Part shown: one piece after another, positions 46,684 to 55,273 of the stretch
How positions within the stretch are numbered: position 1 is the stretch's first letter
How the letters are laid out: the number at the start of each line of letters is the position of its first letter
Source of the DNA: Methylophaga sp965655755
GTDB lineage: Bacteria; Pseudomonadota; Gammaproteobacteria; Nitrosococcales; Methylophagaceae
Assembly (NCBI RefSeq): GCF_965655755.1
Contig: NZ_CBFHHW010000008.1
Span: forward strand, 14,670-78,669
Direction: 5' to 3'
DNA length: 64,000 nt
Notes under the pieces: generated by a model
Told to the model about the DNA's origin: nothing
What the model saw: the letters and a program-made list of their open reading frames with translations, nothing else
The model's database searches: none
Program-made: the position numbers and the translations under genes

Positions 46684-47603
46684 TATGTTGCATCCTTTCT
46701 GAGATCATGGCGATCTCTTTTATCGACTGAAATTGTTCGCACATCCCAAATCAAACCGAGTTTTTCCATACTGAGTAAAAGGTAGTAACTAATGTCTATT
46801 TCCCACCAATAGAAACCTTGTCTTGCAGACGCGGCATGAAAATGATGGTTGTTGTGCCACCCTTCTCCTAATGTGATTAGCGCTAACCAGAAATTATTTC
46901 TACTTTGGTCCGCAGTAGGATAACGTCTTGAACCCACTTTATGAGCTAAAGAGTTAATCAGCAAAGTCGCGTGGGTCAAAACAACAGTCGATATAAAATA
47001 ACCCCAGACGACGAGTTGCCAGCCACTCGTATTTAGCGATGCATTTAAGCTCGCAGCCATTTCCCCGGTGAGATAAAGCATGACGGCAAGAATAACGGGA
47101 ACAACGATATCGAATCGGTCTAACCACCGCAGTTCTGGATACACCGCTAACTCGGGTACGAAGCTTAAATCGGTTTTAAAGTTCTGTTTACTCAAAAACC
47201 AGCCGGTATGACTCCATAAAAACCCCTGTTGAGGGGAGTGCGGATCGTCTTCCTTGTCAGCAAATCGATGATGTTTACGGTGGTGTGCCGCCCACCATAA
47301 AGGCCCACGCTGGGTAGCGCTGGCACCAACCACAGCGAAGATAAACTGAACGGCTCGCGAGGTTTTGAAGGATTTATGTGCGAAAAATCGATGATAGAAC
47401 GCCGTAATAGCAAACATACGCAAGAGATAAAGCGCGATAGCTACAGCAACAGCGAATGTTGAAAAACCGACCCATATAACAGCGATACAGCCCAGATGCA
47501 GGATGATAAAGGGAATGATGCGCAGCCAATCAATTTGGCTGCTTGTGGGTGATATAGAATCAGATTCAAAACTGCTGTCGAACCAGTGACGTATTGCTCG
47601 CAT
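46683..47603 (-). CDS. acyl-CoA/acyl-lipid delta-9-type fatty acid desaturase
   Basis: The 306-residue membrane protein has the three histidine boxes of di-iron desaturases: HRFFAH (about residue 71), HRKHH (about 108) and HNNHH (about 249), between four membrane helices. It introduces a double bond into acyl chains. As the first gene of the operon it would supply the unsaturated substrate for the two Cfa-like enzymes downstream. The promoter region contains paired 11-bp-spaced repeats. Confidence 0.92.
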   Translation of the reverse strand: MRAIRHWFDSSFESDSISPTSSQIDWLRIIPFIILHLGCIAVIWVGFSTFAVAVAIALYLLRMFAITAFYHRFFAHKSFKTSRAVQFIFAVVGASATQRGPLWWAAHHRKHHRFADKEDDPHSPQQGFLWSHTGWFLSKQNFKTDLSFVPELAVYPELRWLDRFDIVVPVILAVMLYLTGEMAASLNASLNTSGWQLVVWGYFISTVVLTHATLLINSLAHKVGSRRYPTADQSRNNFWLALITLGEGWHNNHHFHAASARQGFYWWEIDISYYLLLSMEKLGLIWDVRTISVDKRDRHDLRKDAT

Positions 47604-47644
47604 AGAATGCTCTCATTTAATGCTGCAAGCCTAATTATCAAATT

Positions 47645-47693
47645 GTGAATTTGATGTGAAAGCAACTACATCAGTACTTCACCGCAATTTCAC
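47645..47693. promoter_or_regulatory. four-site GTGAA/TTCAC array in the desaturase / chalcone-isomerase promoter region
   Basis: GTGAA lies at 47645 and 47656 and TTCAC at 47678 and 47689. Within each pair the spacing is 11 bp, and the two pairs are 22 bp apart, so all four sit on one face of the helix and form a dyad centred near 47669. This is the layout expected for an OmpR-family dimer pair. The nearest such regulator is the one at 38901, whose own upstream DNA has the same motif. Confidence 0.55.
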
Positions 47694-47752
47694 AGTACCG
47701 GGAATTTAATGCCTGAGTGTTCACTATTTTATGGTCAACGGAGACGCAAGTC

Positions 47753-48280
47753 ATGAAGCAATTGAGTGTTGCTGTCTGCTTGATGTGGTTTTCTGCTTTT
47801 GTCAATGCTGAGGTATTGCCATCAAGCATTGAAATCAATAAAAAAACGTTACAACAGTGCAGTAAAACAGAGATAAAAGCACTTTTATTTGTAGACGTAG
47901 GTCGCGCAGCACTGTTTACGTCAGACTGTGGAAAGTTGCCTGACCTGACATCAGAAAGGCAACTATCGTTCATTTACCACAGAGAGTTCGAAGCAGACGA
48001 TTTTATCGAAGCCTCAGAAACCCTACTGCAAAGAAACCTGAGTCAGGATGAATACAAAGCTATCGAGTCTGAATTAACTCTATTTAATAAATCATATCAG
48101 GCTGTTTCTGTAGGTGATCGTTACGATATACGATTAACTGCGGAAGGTCTCAGCCTTATAAAAAATGGCACAGTAATCAGTCATAGTAAATCGACTTTAT
48201 TGGGAAACCAGTACTATCAGATCTGGTTTGGCAACAAACCATTCAATTCCAAATTAAAACAAGCTTTACTCAACCCTTAA
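47753..48280 (+). CDS. chalcone-isomerase-like periplasmic protein
   Basis: The 175-residue protein has a signal peptide (to about residue 20) and the pattern of bacterial chalcone-isomerase-like proteins, including the C-terminal YYQIWFGNKPFNSKLKQALL. The bacterial family has no established enzyme activity; some plant relatives bind fatty acids. I chose the ATG at 47753, with GGAG upstream. It is divergent from the lipid operon and shares its promoter region, which points to a lipid-binding role (inference). Its stop overlaps the convergent alsT stop by 4 bp. Confidence 0.75.
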   Translation: MKQLSVAVCLMWFSAFVNAEVLPSSIEINKKTLQQCSKTEIKALLFVDVGRAALFTSDCGKLPDLTSERQLSFIYHREFEADDFIEASETLLQRNLSQDEYKAIESELTLFNKSYQAVSVGDRYDIRLTAEGLSLIKNGTVISHSKSTLLGNQYYQIWFGNKPFNSKLKQALLNP

Positions 48281-49746
48281 GGCCGTTTTTCTTCGCTGCT
48301 GAAGTAACGTTTTGCCTCAGCATTTACCTTCGGTGCTAACATTAGCGCCGCTGTCATCGTTGGAATGGCCATCAATGCATACATGGAATCGATGAGACTT
48401 ATCACCAGTTGAAGTGACGCTACTGAACCTAATACAATTAAAACCATGTAAATCCAGATATAGCGGTCCTGATTCTCTGCACCAAACAGGAATCCCAGAC
48501 ATTTACTACCATAGTACCAAAAGGTAAACACGGTACTCATGCTAAGCAAAGAAACGATTAGCACCAGCATTAAACTACTGCCATGTGGGAATAACTGGCT
48601 GAATGCTTCTGCCGTTAGGGTAATGCCATCATAACCGGGGGTTTGCCATACACCGCTGATAAGAATTACCAAGGCAGTACAGGTGCAAACAAGTAATGTG
48701 TCAATGATGGGTCCCAGCATCGCAACCATACCTTCACGGATTGGTTCTTTGGTTTTTGCCGCACCATGTGCCATGGCTTCGGTACCAATACCGGCTTCAT
48801 TAGAAAATGCAGCGCGCCTGATACCCGTGACAATCACCGCACCGACAACACCACCAGCAACCGCCTCACCACTGAAGGCATCAACCACGATCAGCTTAAG
48901 CGCAGCAGGTACCGCATCAAAGTGTTGAATTAAGACAGTTAATGTTAACAGCAGGTAGGCCAACACCATGCTCGGTACCAGCCATGCCGTAACATTCCCT
49001 AATCTGGGTAACTTTCCCAGTCCAACCATCAGCACCAGGCTAGCCAATATCAAGCCAATACCTAAATCAAAACCAAAGTGTGAAGTTTGAGATGCGACTC
49101 CCGCCGGGATAGCAATGGTGTCGCGTACAATCTGAACCAGTTGGTTCACCTGAAAAATAGGCATCGTACCCAGAAGACCGGCAATAGCAAAAAAATACGC
49201 TAATGGTCGCCAATGTTTTCCCAATCCTTCCCGGATCACATACATTGGGCCGCCCTGTACAACACCTCGACTGTCTTTGCCACGAAACATAACAGCTAAT
49301 GTACAGGTATAAAACTTGGTCGCCACACCCAGTAATGCACTAACCCACATCCAGAAAATAGCACCGGGTCCCCCCATCGCGATAGCTAATGCCACGCCCG
49401 AAACATTGCCCATACCCAGCGTGCCGGATAAAGCCGTACTCAAGGCTTGGAAATGGGATAACTCGCCGGGATCGTTGTTATCTTTTTTTCTGAGTAAGAG
49501 TCGAACACTTCGGCCAAGATAACGATATGGCAGTAGGCGAGAATAGAGCAGAAAAAAGNNNNNNNNNNNNNNNNNNNNNNNNNNNNNNNNNNNNNNNNNN
49601 NNNNNNNNNNNNNNNNNNNNNNNNNNNNNNNNNNNNNNNNNNNNNNNNNNNNNNNACAATCCGCCACCCACCAGCAGGAATACCAATGGCAGTCCCCATA
49701 AGAATCCAGCAAGCTGTTGCAAAAACTGCTCGATCTTTACTTGCAT
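48277..49746 (-). CDS. alanine/glycine:cation symporter (AGCS family), interrupted by a gap
   Basis: This inner-membrane transporter takes up alanine or glycine with sodium. The N terminus has FLWGLPLVFLLVGGGL; after the gap come SGTLGMGNVSGVALAIAMGGPGA and GGVVGAVIVTGIRRAAFSNEAGIGTEAMAHGA, the family signature. A 97-base N run hides about 33 residues of the second segment; the frame is kept only if the gap length is right. It follows the sodium:solute symporter gene after 8 bp. Confidence 0.9.
   Translation of the reverse strand: MQVKIEQFLQQLAGFLWGLPLVFLLVGGGLXXXXXXXXXXXXXXXXXXXXXXXXXXXXXXXXXFFLLYSRLLPYRYLGRSVRLLLRKKDNNDPGELSHFQALSTALSGTLGMGNVSGVALAIAMGGPGAIFWMWVSALLGVATKFYTCTLAVMFRGKDSRGVVQGGPMYVIREGLGKHWRPLAYFFAIAGLLGTMPIFQVNQLVQIVRDTIAIPAGVASQTSHFGFDLGIGLILASLVLMVGLGKLPRLGNVTAWLVPSMVLAYLLLTLTVLIQHFDAVPAALKLIVVDAFSGEAVAGGVVGAVIVTGIRRAAFSNEAGIGTEAMAHGAAKTKEPIREGMVAMLGPIIDTLLVCTCTALVILISGVWQTPGYDGITLTAEAFSQLFPHGSSLMLVLIVSLLSMSTVFTFWYYGSKCLGFLFGAENQDRYIWIYMVLIVLGSVASLQLVISLIDSMYALMAIPTMTAALMLAPKVNAEAKRYFSSEEKRP
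49559..49655. other. assembly gap (97 N)
   Basis: A run of 97 N inside the AGCS symporter gene. The flanks share no sequence, so this is probably an estimated-size scaffold gap. Confidence 0.98.
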
Positions 49747-49754
49747 GGGTAAAT

Positions 49755-51173
49755 TTATCTCGCCGTAGCAGGCTTAGATTGTTTTTGTTGCCACCACAAT
49801 GTCAGCATTAATATGACGAAGCCCGTCATAATCCCCGGAAGCCCCTCATAGACTGCGTTATGCCAGCCTGCAAAACGCCAGCCCAGCGCCACGGCAAGAC
49901 CAGCCGACATGGCGATAATGCTTAATTTCTGACCCGGTTTATAGCCAAGACATAACACCATCAACAGTGGAGCGAAAGCACTCGCCAAACCTGACCAGGC
50001 AAAGATAACCAGACTGAAAACACTCTCTGAACTACTCAAGGCCCACAACAATGCGACAAACACGATGACTACTGTTGTTAGTTTAAGCACCAGTGTATTT
50101 TCAATTTCGTGAGGTAATAAATCATGCGTAACGGCTGCCGAACAATTCAATACCAATGAGTCAGCGGTAGACATCGTCGCAGCGAATATACCGGCTAAGA
50201 CCATGCCCACCAAAACAGGAGGAAGTAATTCCATCGCCATGGTTGGTAAAGCTAACTCAGCATCAAAAGCCGATGGATCACCAAGGTAGACGCGGGACAA
50301 CAAGCCCACCCCCGTTGCCATGCAATAAAAAGCAATAAACCAGAGGTAATACCAGACACGTGCGCGACGCATACGACCACTCTCGTTCAACGCCATAAAA
50401 CGCACCATCACGTGCGGTTGGCCTATAACCGAAAAACCTGCAAACATCCACCCAAGAGCAAACATTACCCCCCCCGCTAAGCCGGGTACAATCAGATCAT
50501 CAGGGAATAAATTAAGGAAGCCTTCAACATCACGCATCTGGGCTACGGCGCCATCAAGGCCGCCCAGAGACATTGTGGCCACTATCAGCATTAAGGTCAT
50601 GGCAACAATCATGACCACTGACTGGGCCGCATCCGTCCATATTGAAGCGCGAATCCCACCTGCAAAGCAGTATAACGTCACCATGACAGCGCCCATTAAA
50701 GCGCCGGCATAATGTGGCCAGTCCAGTAAAACCTGTAATGCTTTACTACCAGCAACTAGCTGAGCGCCAGCATAAGCCAGCAAGAAAACCAGTGAAATTA
50801 AGGCAATAAGACGTTGCAGTGCAATGTCATTCTGACCGAACCAGTTACTGATTACACCGGCATAACTCGCCTCGGCAGTATCTTCAGTGGCTCTACGCAA
50901 CCGCGAGTGAACAAACGTAGAGGCAAGAAAGTCACCCAGAATCCAGGCGACCATCAACCAAACTGCAGCCAATCCTGTGGCATAGGTATAACCAATCACC
51001 CCGATGAACATATAACCACTGTTATTAGTGGCTACGGCCGAGAGACCTACAAGGCTGGGAGGGATATCACTACTGGCGAGATAATAATCTTTTTTTGTAC
51101 CGCGACTTCGCAGCACAGACCCGACACCAATAGCGACAAATACGGCGAGAAAACCAAGAAAACTCCAGACCAT
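49755..51173 (-). CDS. sodium:solute symporter (SSS family)
   Basis: The 472-residue protein has about 13 membrane helices and the PutP-like features of the SSS family: YYLASSDIPPSLVGLSAVATNNSGYMF, a sodium-binding core, and GMVLAGIFAATMSTADSLVLNCSAAVTHDL. Substrates in the family include proline, ectoine and betaine; which one is carried here cannot be told. AAGGAATAAG precedes the ATG. Its place after aspartokinase and a TPR protein hints at osmolyte or amino acid uptake. Confidence 0.88.
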   Translation of the reverse strand: MVWSFLGFLAVFVAIGVGSVLRSRGTKKDYYLASSDIPPSLVGLSAVATNNSGYMFIGVIGYTYATGLAAVWLMVAWILGDFLASTFVHSRLRRATEDTAEASYAGVISNWFGQNDIALQRLIALISLVFLLAYAGAQLVAGSKALQVLLDWPHYAGALMGAVMVTLYCFAGGIRASIWTDAAQSVVMIVAMTLMLIVATMSLGGLDGAVAQMRDVEGFLNLFPDDLIVPGLAGGVMFALGWMFAGFSVIGQPHVMVRFMALNESGRMRRARVWYYLWFIAFYCMATGVGLLSRVYLGDPSAFDAELALPTMAMELLPPVLVGMVLAGIFAATMSTADSLVLNCSAAVTHDLLPHEIENTLVLKLTTVVIVFVALLWALSSSESVFSLVIFAWSGLASAFAPLLMVLCLGYKPGQKLSIIAMSAGLAVALGWRFAGWHNAVYEGLPGIMTGFVILMLTLWWQQKQSKPATAR

Positions 51174-51214
51174 TTCTTATTCCTTTTTAGAGACGCGGCA
51201 CTGGAAGATGATAT

Positions 51215-52090
51215 TCAGATATCACTGCTTGGTTTAAGCAGCTCATCCAGCCCGGGATAACTTTTTAGGGCGGCTAACGCAGGATCACTATTGCATTGCT
51301 CACGATAAGCATCACCATAACTAATGGCCTGCTGTAGAAAATGTACTGCCTCGTCATATTGTTGCAACGCGGTATGCGCACAAGCGAGTTGATAGAAAGC
51401 ATGACCATTTTCCGGATCAGACTGTAACGCCTGATGACAAAGGTTGACTGCCCATTGTGGCTCGTCCAGTTCTAATACAGCATCGGCCTTGTAAGTCAGT
51501 GCTTCTGTGTCGTAAGGCCGTAGAGTCATAATCTGGTCATAAACAGCGATCTTACTGGCAGGATTTGTTTCCTGTGCTGCCCGTAACCAGAGTGACTGCG
51601 CTTCCTGAGTACGCTCAATCTTCTCGCGATTTTCTTCAATTTGCTGCGTTTCAAGACTCAATTGTTGTTCAATGGCTCTGAGCCGCTGTTCATATTCACT
51701 AATCAGGCTGTTGATTTCCTGATCAGCAAGGGTATGTACACGCTCTTTGATTTCACGAATTGAAGACCAGCCAACCAGAACAAGTACCGATGATGCTGCA
51801 GCAATCAGGTAAAAGAAGTATGTCACTGTATCAGTGGCATAACTTACTGCTTTATCGACCGCAGAATACTCTCTGTCGACTGACATCTGAATCAACTCAG
51901 CACGCTGTGCTGCCATATCAGTACGAAGCTGCTTGAGCTCATCCAGAACATAACGCTCTATAAAGGGTGTATATACGGGCTGCTGCAGTTGTTCGAGTTG
52001 TTGGGTTAATTGTGCTTCATTTGCCTCTTCAGCTGCAAACAGCTGAAAAGGCAACAAAGTAATAAGAATAAATGCTAGGAAGCGAGGCAT
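51215..52090 (-). CDS. TPR-repeat membrane protein of unknown function
   Basis: The 291-residue protein has a signal peptide (MPRFLAFILITLLPFQLFA), a short periplasmic part with coiled-coil, a membrane helix near residues 90-107, a long cytosolic coiled-coil (about 115-165) and two to three TPR units (ALTYKADAVLELDEPQWAV, then ENGHAFYQLACAHTALQQYDEAV). It overlaps the aspartokinase stop by 16 bp, so the two are co-translated. I do not recognise a defined function; a scaffold is possible. Confidence 0.75.
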   Translation of the reverse strand: MPRFLAFILITLLPFQLFAAEEANEAQLTQQLEQLQQPVYTPFIERYVLDELKQLRTDMAAQRAELIQMSVDREYSAVDKAVSYATDTVTYFFYLIAAASSVLVLVGWSSIREIKERVHTLADQEINSLISEYEQRLRAIEQQLSLETQQIEENREKIERTQEAQSLWLRAAQETNPASKIAVYDQIMTLRPYDTEALTYKADAVLELDEPQWAVNLCHQALQSDPENGHAFYQLACAHTALQQYDEAVHFLQQAISYGDAYREQCNSDPALAALKSYPGLDELLKPSSDI

Positions 52091-53517
52091 ATGGCTTTAC
52101 CGTGATCATGAATTTCTACCAGTACACTATGCAGACTTTTTATTGCATCGTCATAATCATTTTCATCAATGATGAACTGCATGTCGACTTGGCGCATAGA
52201 TTGGTGCATAGCCAGAACACTAATATTTTGCTTAGCTAATGCTCCGACAGTTCTCGCCAATAAGCCTGGTATTTTCATATCACTGCCAATGGCCGATACG
52301 ATGGCCACTTTCTGCTGATTGATTTCAGCATCGGCAAAGCGTTTTTCCAGCGCATTGCGAATACGCTTAATGGTTTTAAGGTTAGTAGAGAGGTAATGCG
52401 TGATCGTATTGGCATTGATGTCTTTAGAGACGATATGGGCCCTAAAACGACGGATTGTCGCCAGTATTTCACGATCGTATTCGTCAATGTTACCGGCCAT
52501 ATCCTGATCAAATAGCTCAAATGCATACACTCCTTTGCAGCCAGCAATAATTTCAACACAAGGATCCGTGCTGACATAATCACCGGTGATCAAGGTTCCC
52601 GCATGTTCAGGTTCAAAAGTGTTACGAACCCTCAACGGAATTTCATTACGGCGCATCCCTTTCGCCGCTTTAGGGTGGATAGCCTCCATCCCCAAGTTAG
52701 CCAACTGATCAGCAACATCATAGTTAGTACGTCCAATGGGTACAGCATTATCTTCACCCACCAGACGAGGGTCAGCGCTACTCAAGTGGAATTCTTTGTG
52801 AATAATGGCTTCGTTAGCTTTGGTCAGGACAGCAATACGACTAAACGTCATTTCGCTATAACCACGATCAAACGTTGACATCAAACCGTCATCACTGTGC
52901 GCATAGCCTGTGCAAATTGGTAATTGTTTATCAAGCTCGATCTCACGAAAGGCATGTTCGATACGATCATCCAGCGGTAAGTGTTTGTCCGTCTGCCAAC
53001 CGGTAAGATCGACAAAACAGGCATTAATACCATCGCGTTTGAGTAACTGAGTGGTATTCCAGGCACTATGCGCTTCACCGATACTGGCAAGCATTTCACG
53101 GACTGTTTCCAGATGCATATCTAATTCAAAGTGACCATGCTGGCAAAGACGTTGTAAGTCTGCCAGACAACGCTCAGCATCATCCAAACGCTCACCAATA
53201 AAATTGTTGGCACGTTCAAGATTTTCCTTCTTTTTGTAGAAGGTTTTATTGATATCAAAGATTTTCTGTTTCAACTCATGCAATGCATCTTTCCAGCTAT
53301 CATCTTCGTGACCGCTGGCAAAAAGACCAAACACGCCGGGACGGCCAGTCTTTTTATGCTCAAGCAACATATCAGTAATTCCTGCGTAGGCAGATACGAC
53401 AAATATGCGGTTATAGATCGAGTCGTTATGAACGGGTTTCAGAATGATGTTATCGCGGACAGCAACATAGTCGCTCATTGATGTGCCGCCGATTTTTTCT
53501 ACCGTATGAAAACTCAT
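52075..53517 (-). CDS. ask: aspartate kinase, ectoine-type
   Basis: The 480-residue enzyme phosphorylates aspartate, feeding aspartate semialdehyde into ectoine synthesis. The N terminus MSFHTVEKIGGTSMSDY carries the kinase signature in the form typical of the ectoine-linked Ask group, and two ACT domains follow (KVAIVSAIGSDMKIPGLLART). Ectoine-linked isoforms are usually less inhibited by lysine and threonine. It does not follow ectC; instead a terminator and a hairpin-rich leader separate it from ectB. Confidence 0.9.
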   Translation of the reverse strand: MSFHTVEKIGGTSMSDYVAVRDNIILKPVHNDSIYNRIFVVSAYAGITDMLLEHKKTGRPGVFGLFASGHEDDSWKDALHELKQKIFDINKTFYKKKENLERANNFIGERLDDAERCLADLQRLCQHGHFELDMHLETVREMLASIGEAHSAWNTTQLLKRDGINACFVDLTGWQTDKHLPLDDRIEHAFREIELDKQLPICTGYAHSDDGLMSTFDRGYSEMTFSRIAVLTKANEAIIHKEFHLSSADPRLVGEDNAVPIGRTNYDVADQLANLGMEAIHPKAAKGMRRNEIPLRVRNTFEPEHAGTLITGDYVSTDPCVEIIAGCKGVYAFELFDQDMAGNIDEYDREILATIRRFRAHIVSKDINANTITHYLSTNLKTIKRIRNALEKRFADAEINQQKVAIVSAIGSDMKIPGLLARTVGALAKQNISVLAMHQSMRQVDMQFIIDENDYDDAIKSLHSVLVEIHDHGKAICLAS

Positions 53518-53545
53518 TGTTATATCTCTGTTATATCCTTTTGTG

Positions 53546-53743
53546 GGTTGTTCCTGTTAGTCAACCAAATTCGACCAGGAGTGGTCGATGAGACAGGGCT
53601 GTGACCCTGCTGCGTATGCCTGTTAAAGGCAATATCCCGTATCACACAGGTATGATACAGAACGAATTCAGTCAGTTGCTGATCCTAATCAACTGCCAAT
53701 TCATAAACTGCCTTTATTATGCAGTTCTGTGTCATGTGATGAC
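53546..53743 (-). ncRNA. array of eight hairpins in the presumed ask leader
   Basis: Eight perfectly complementary stems follow each other within 198 bases, with 4-14 bases between them. In transcript order the plus-strand arms are 53731/53739 (5 bp), 53706/53721 (6), 53673/53690 (6), 53639/53653 (6), 53617/53627 (5), 53594/53605 (5), 53571/53582 (7, TCGACCA/TGGTCGA) and 53546/53562 (5). The stems differ in sequence, so this is not a repeat family. The last hairpin ends about 28 bases before the ask ATG. A cis-acting RNA is the simplest reading; conserved lysine-riboswitch motifs are not visible. Confidence 0.5.
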
Positions 53744-53836
53744 GGGTAACAAACCAGCTTAAACTCGTTGAATGCAGGTTGTGTTGTATTACGTGCATTA
53801 TGAGTTCTCTCTTTCGAGCTGAAAAAACTGGGCTGC

Positions 53837-53869
53837 AAAAAACAACCGGCAGTCAGAAACTACCGGTTG
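53837..53869 (-). terminator. terminator after ectB
   Basis: On the minus strand CAACCGG pairs with CCGGTTG around a 12-base loop region that adds further pairs, and a run of six T follows. It lies 14 bp beyond the ectB stop, so the ectAB transcript appears to end here. Confidence 0.85.
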
Positions 53870-53883
53870 TATATAGCAAACTG

Positions 53884-55218
53884 TTATTGACGCGCCATTT
53901 TTTCAACTTCGTCGCTGACGGAATAGTCGCCTTCGAAGTAGTCTTTTTCTTCCGGAATGTCACCAGCTTTATCACAGACTTCCTTGATCGATTCTTCCAG
54001 AATGTTGATACCTTTTTCCAGATTTTCCTGAGTAATCGTTAAAGGACACAGGAATTTCACAACATGGTCTTCGGTACCACTGGTTTCGATAATCAAACCT
54101 TTTGTAAAGGCATTGTGCGTAATTTTTCCAGCGATATCGCCGCTTACACAGTTGATACCACGGAACATTCCGCGACCATGTGAGTTGAAGTTACCTTCAC
54201 CGTATTTTTCAACAATTTTATCGACACGCTGAGCAATGTAATCACCTTTCGCCTGCACTTCTTTGGCAAAGGTGTCATCTTTCCAGTAATTATCGATCGC
54301 TGCCTTAGCCGTAATAAACGCAGGATTATTACCACGGAAAGTACCGTTATGTTCACCTGGTTTCCACTGGTCAAGTTCCGGTTTCATCAACAGAATAGCA
54401 AATGGTAGACCGTAACCACTCAGTGACTTCGATACAGTTACAATATCCGGATAGATACCGGCTTCTTCAAAACTGAAAAACGTGCCGGTACGTCCACAAC
54501 CAGCCTGTATATCGTCAATAATCAGTAGGACGTCATGTTTTTTACAAACCTCTGACAGACTCTTAAGCCAAGTCATGGAACAGGCGTTAATACCACCTTC
54601 ACCCTGAACAGTTTCAACGATCACAGCTGCGGGCTTATCAACACCACTACTTGAGTCTGACAGGACCTTGTCCAGGTAATTAGTGGTATCCACTTCATCA
54701 CCCAGATAACCATCGTAAGGCATGCGGGTTGCACCACTCAGGCTAACACCTGCACCACCACGGTGGTGACCGTTACCAGTAACGGCCAGTGAGCCCAGTG
54801 TTTGACCATGCCAACCGTTAGTGAAAGAGATTACATTCTCACGACCGGTAAATTTACGTGCCGTTTTCAATGCAGCTTCTACCGCGTTGGTTCCAGTAGG
54901 ACCGGTAAACATAACAATGTAATCGAGATCGCGTGGTTTCAGAATGTATTCATTAAAGCTTTCCAGAAACTCACCTTTGGCTCGAGTGTGAAGGTCTAGG
55001 CCCTGTGTAATACCATCATCTTCAATATATTTGAGCAATTCTTTTTTGAACAGCTCGTTGTTATGACCATAGTTGAGCGAACCGGCGCCAGCCAAGAAGT
55101 CAAGATAGACATTGCCCTCTTCATCGTAAACGTGCTCATCCTTGGCACGGTTAAAGATACGGGGAAATGAGCGCGCATATGAACGTACTTCCGATTCGAT
55201 TTCCTCAAAAATTTTCAT
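53884..55218 (-). CDS. ectB: L-2,4-diaminobutyrate aminotransferase
   Basis: EctB transfers an amino group from glutamate to aspartate semialdehyde, the first ectoine-specific step. The 444-residue PLP enzyme shows ESEVRSYARSFP and FLAGAGSLNYGHNN near the start, LIIDDIQAGCGRTGTFFSFE and the PLP lysine in TVSKSLSGYGLP. The length is slightly above the family norm owing to an acidic tail. It follows ectA after 55 bp and ends at a terminator; no ectC follows. Confidence 0.95.
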   Translation of the reverse strand: MKIFEEIESEVRSYARSFPRIFNRAKDEHVYDEEGNVYLDFLAGAGSLNYGHNNELFKKELLKYIEDDGITQGLDLHTRAKGEFLESFNEYILKPRDLDYIVMFTGPTGTNAVEAALKTARKFTGRENVISFTNGWHGQTLGSLAVTGNGHHRGGAGVSLSGATRMPYDGYLGDEVDTTNYLDKVLSDSSSGVDKPAAVIVETVQGEGGINACSMTWLKSLSEVCKKHDVLLIIDDIQAGCGRTGTFFSFEEAGIYPDIVTVSKSLSGYGLPFAILLMKPELDQWKPGEHNGTFRGNNPAFITAKAAIDNYWKDDTFAKEVQAKGDYIAQRVDKIVEKYGEGNFNSHGRGMFRGINCVSGDIAGKITHNAFTKGLIIETSGTEDHVVKFLCPLTITQENLEKGINILEESIKEVCDKAGDIPEEKDYFEGDYSVSDEVEKMARQ

Positions 55219-55273
55219 GTTATTGATGTCTCCTGATAATTATTTTGTCGGTTCCAGTCAGTGTGAGAACAAA

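Larger units (their letters stand above)
53518..53883. other. 366-bp stretch where ectC would be expected
   Basis: No frame here encodes anything like EctC, which needs about 390 bp. The stretch holds the ectB terminator (53837-53869) and then eight short hairpins leading to ask. A 37-codon minus-strand frame starting near 53799 (MHVIQHNLH...) overlaps the first hairpins, with only a weak ribosome site; it could be a leader peptide but is not supported. Confidence 0.75.

Noticed and set aside
53546..53743. Lysine riboswitch ahead of the aspartokinase gene
   Set aside because: The position fits, but I cannot find the conserved core motifs of the lysine aptamer or its five-way junction; the stems are simple and sequential.
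53689..53799. 37-codon minus-strand frame before ask as an attenuation leader peptide
   Set aside because: It lacks a strong ribosome site and is not enriched in lysine, threonine or methionine codons; it may be chance.
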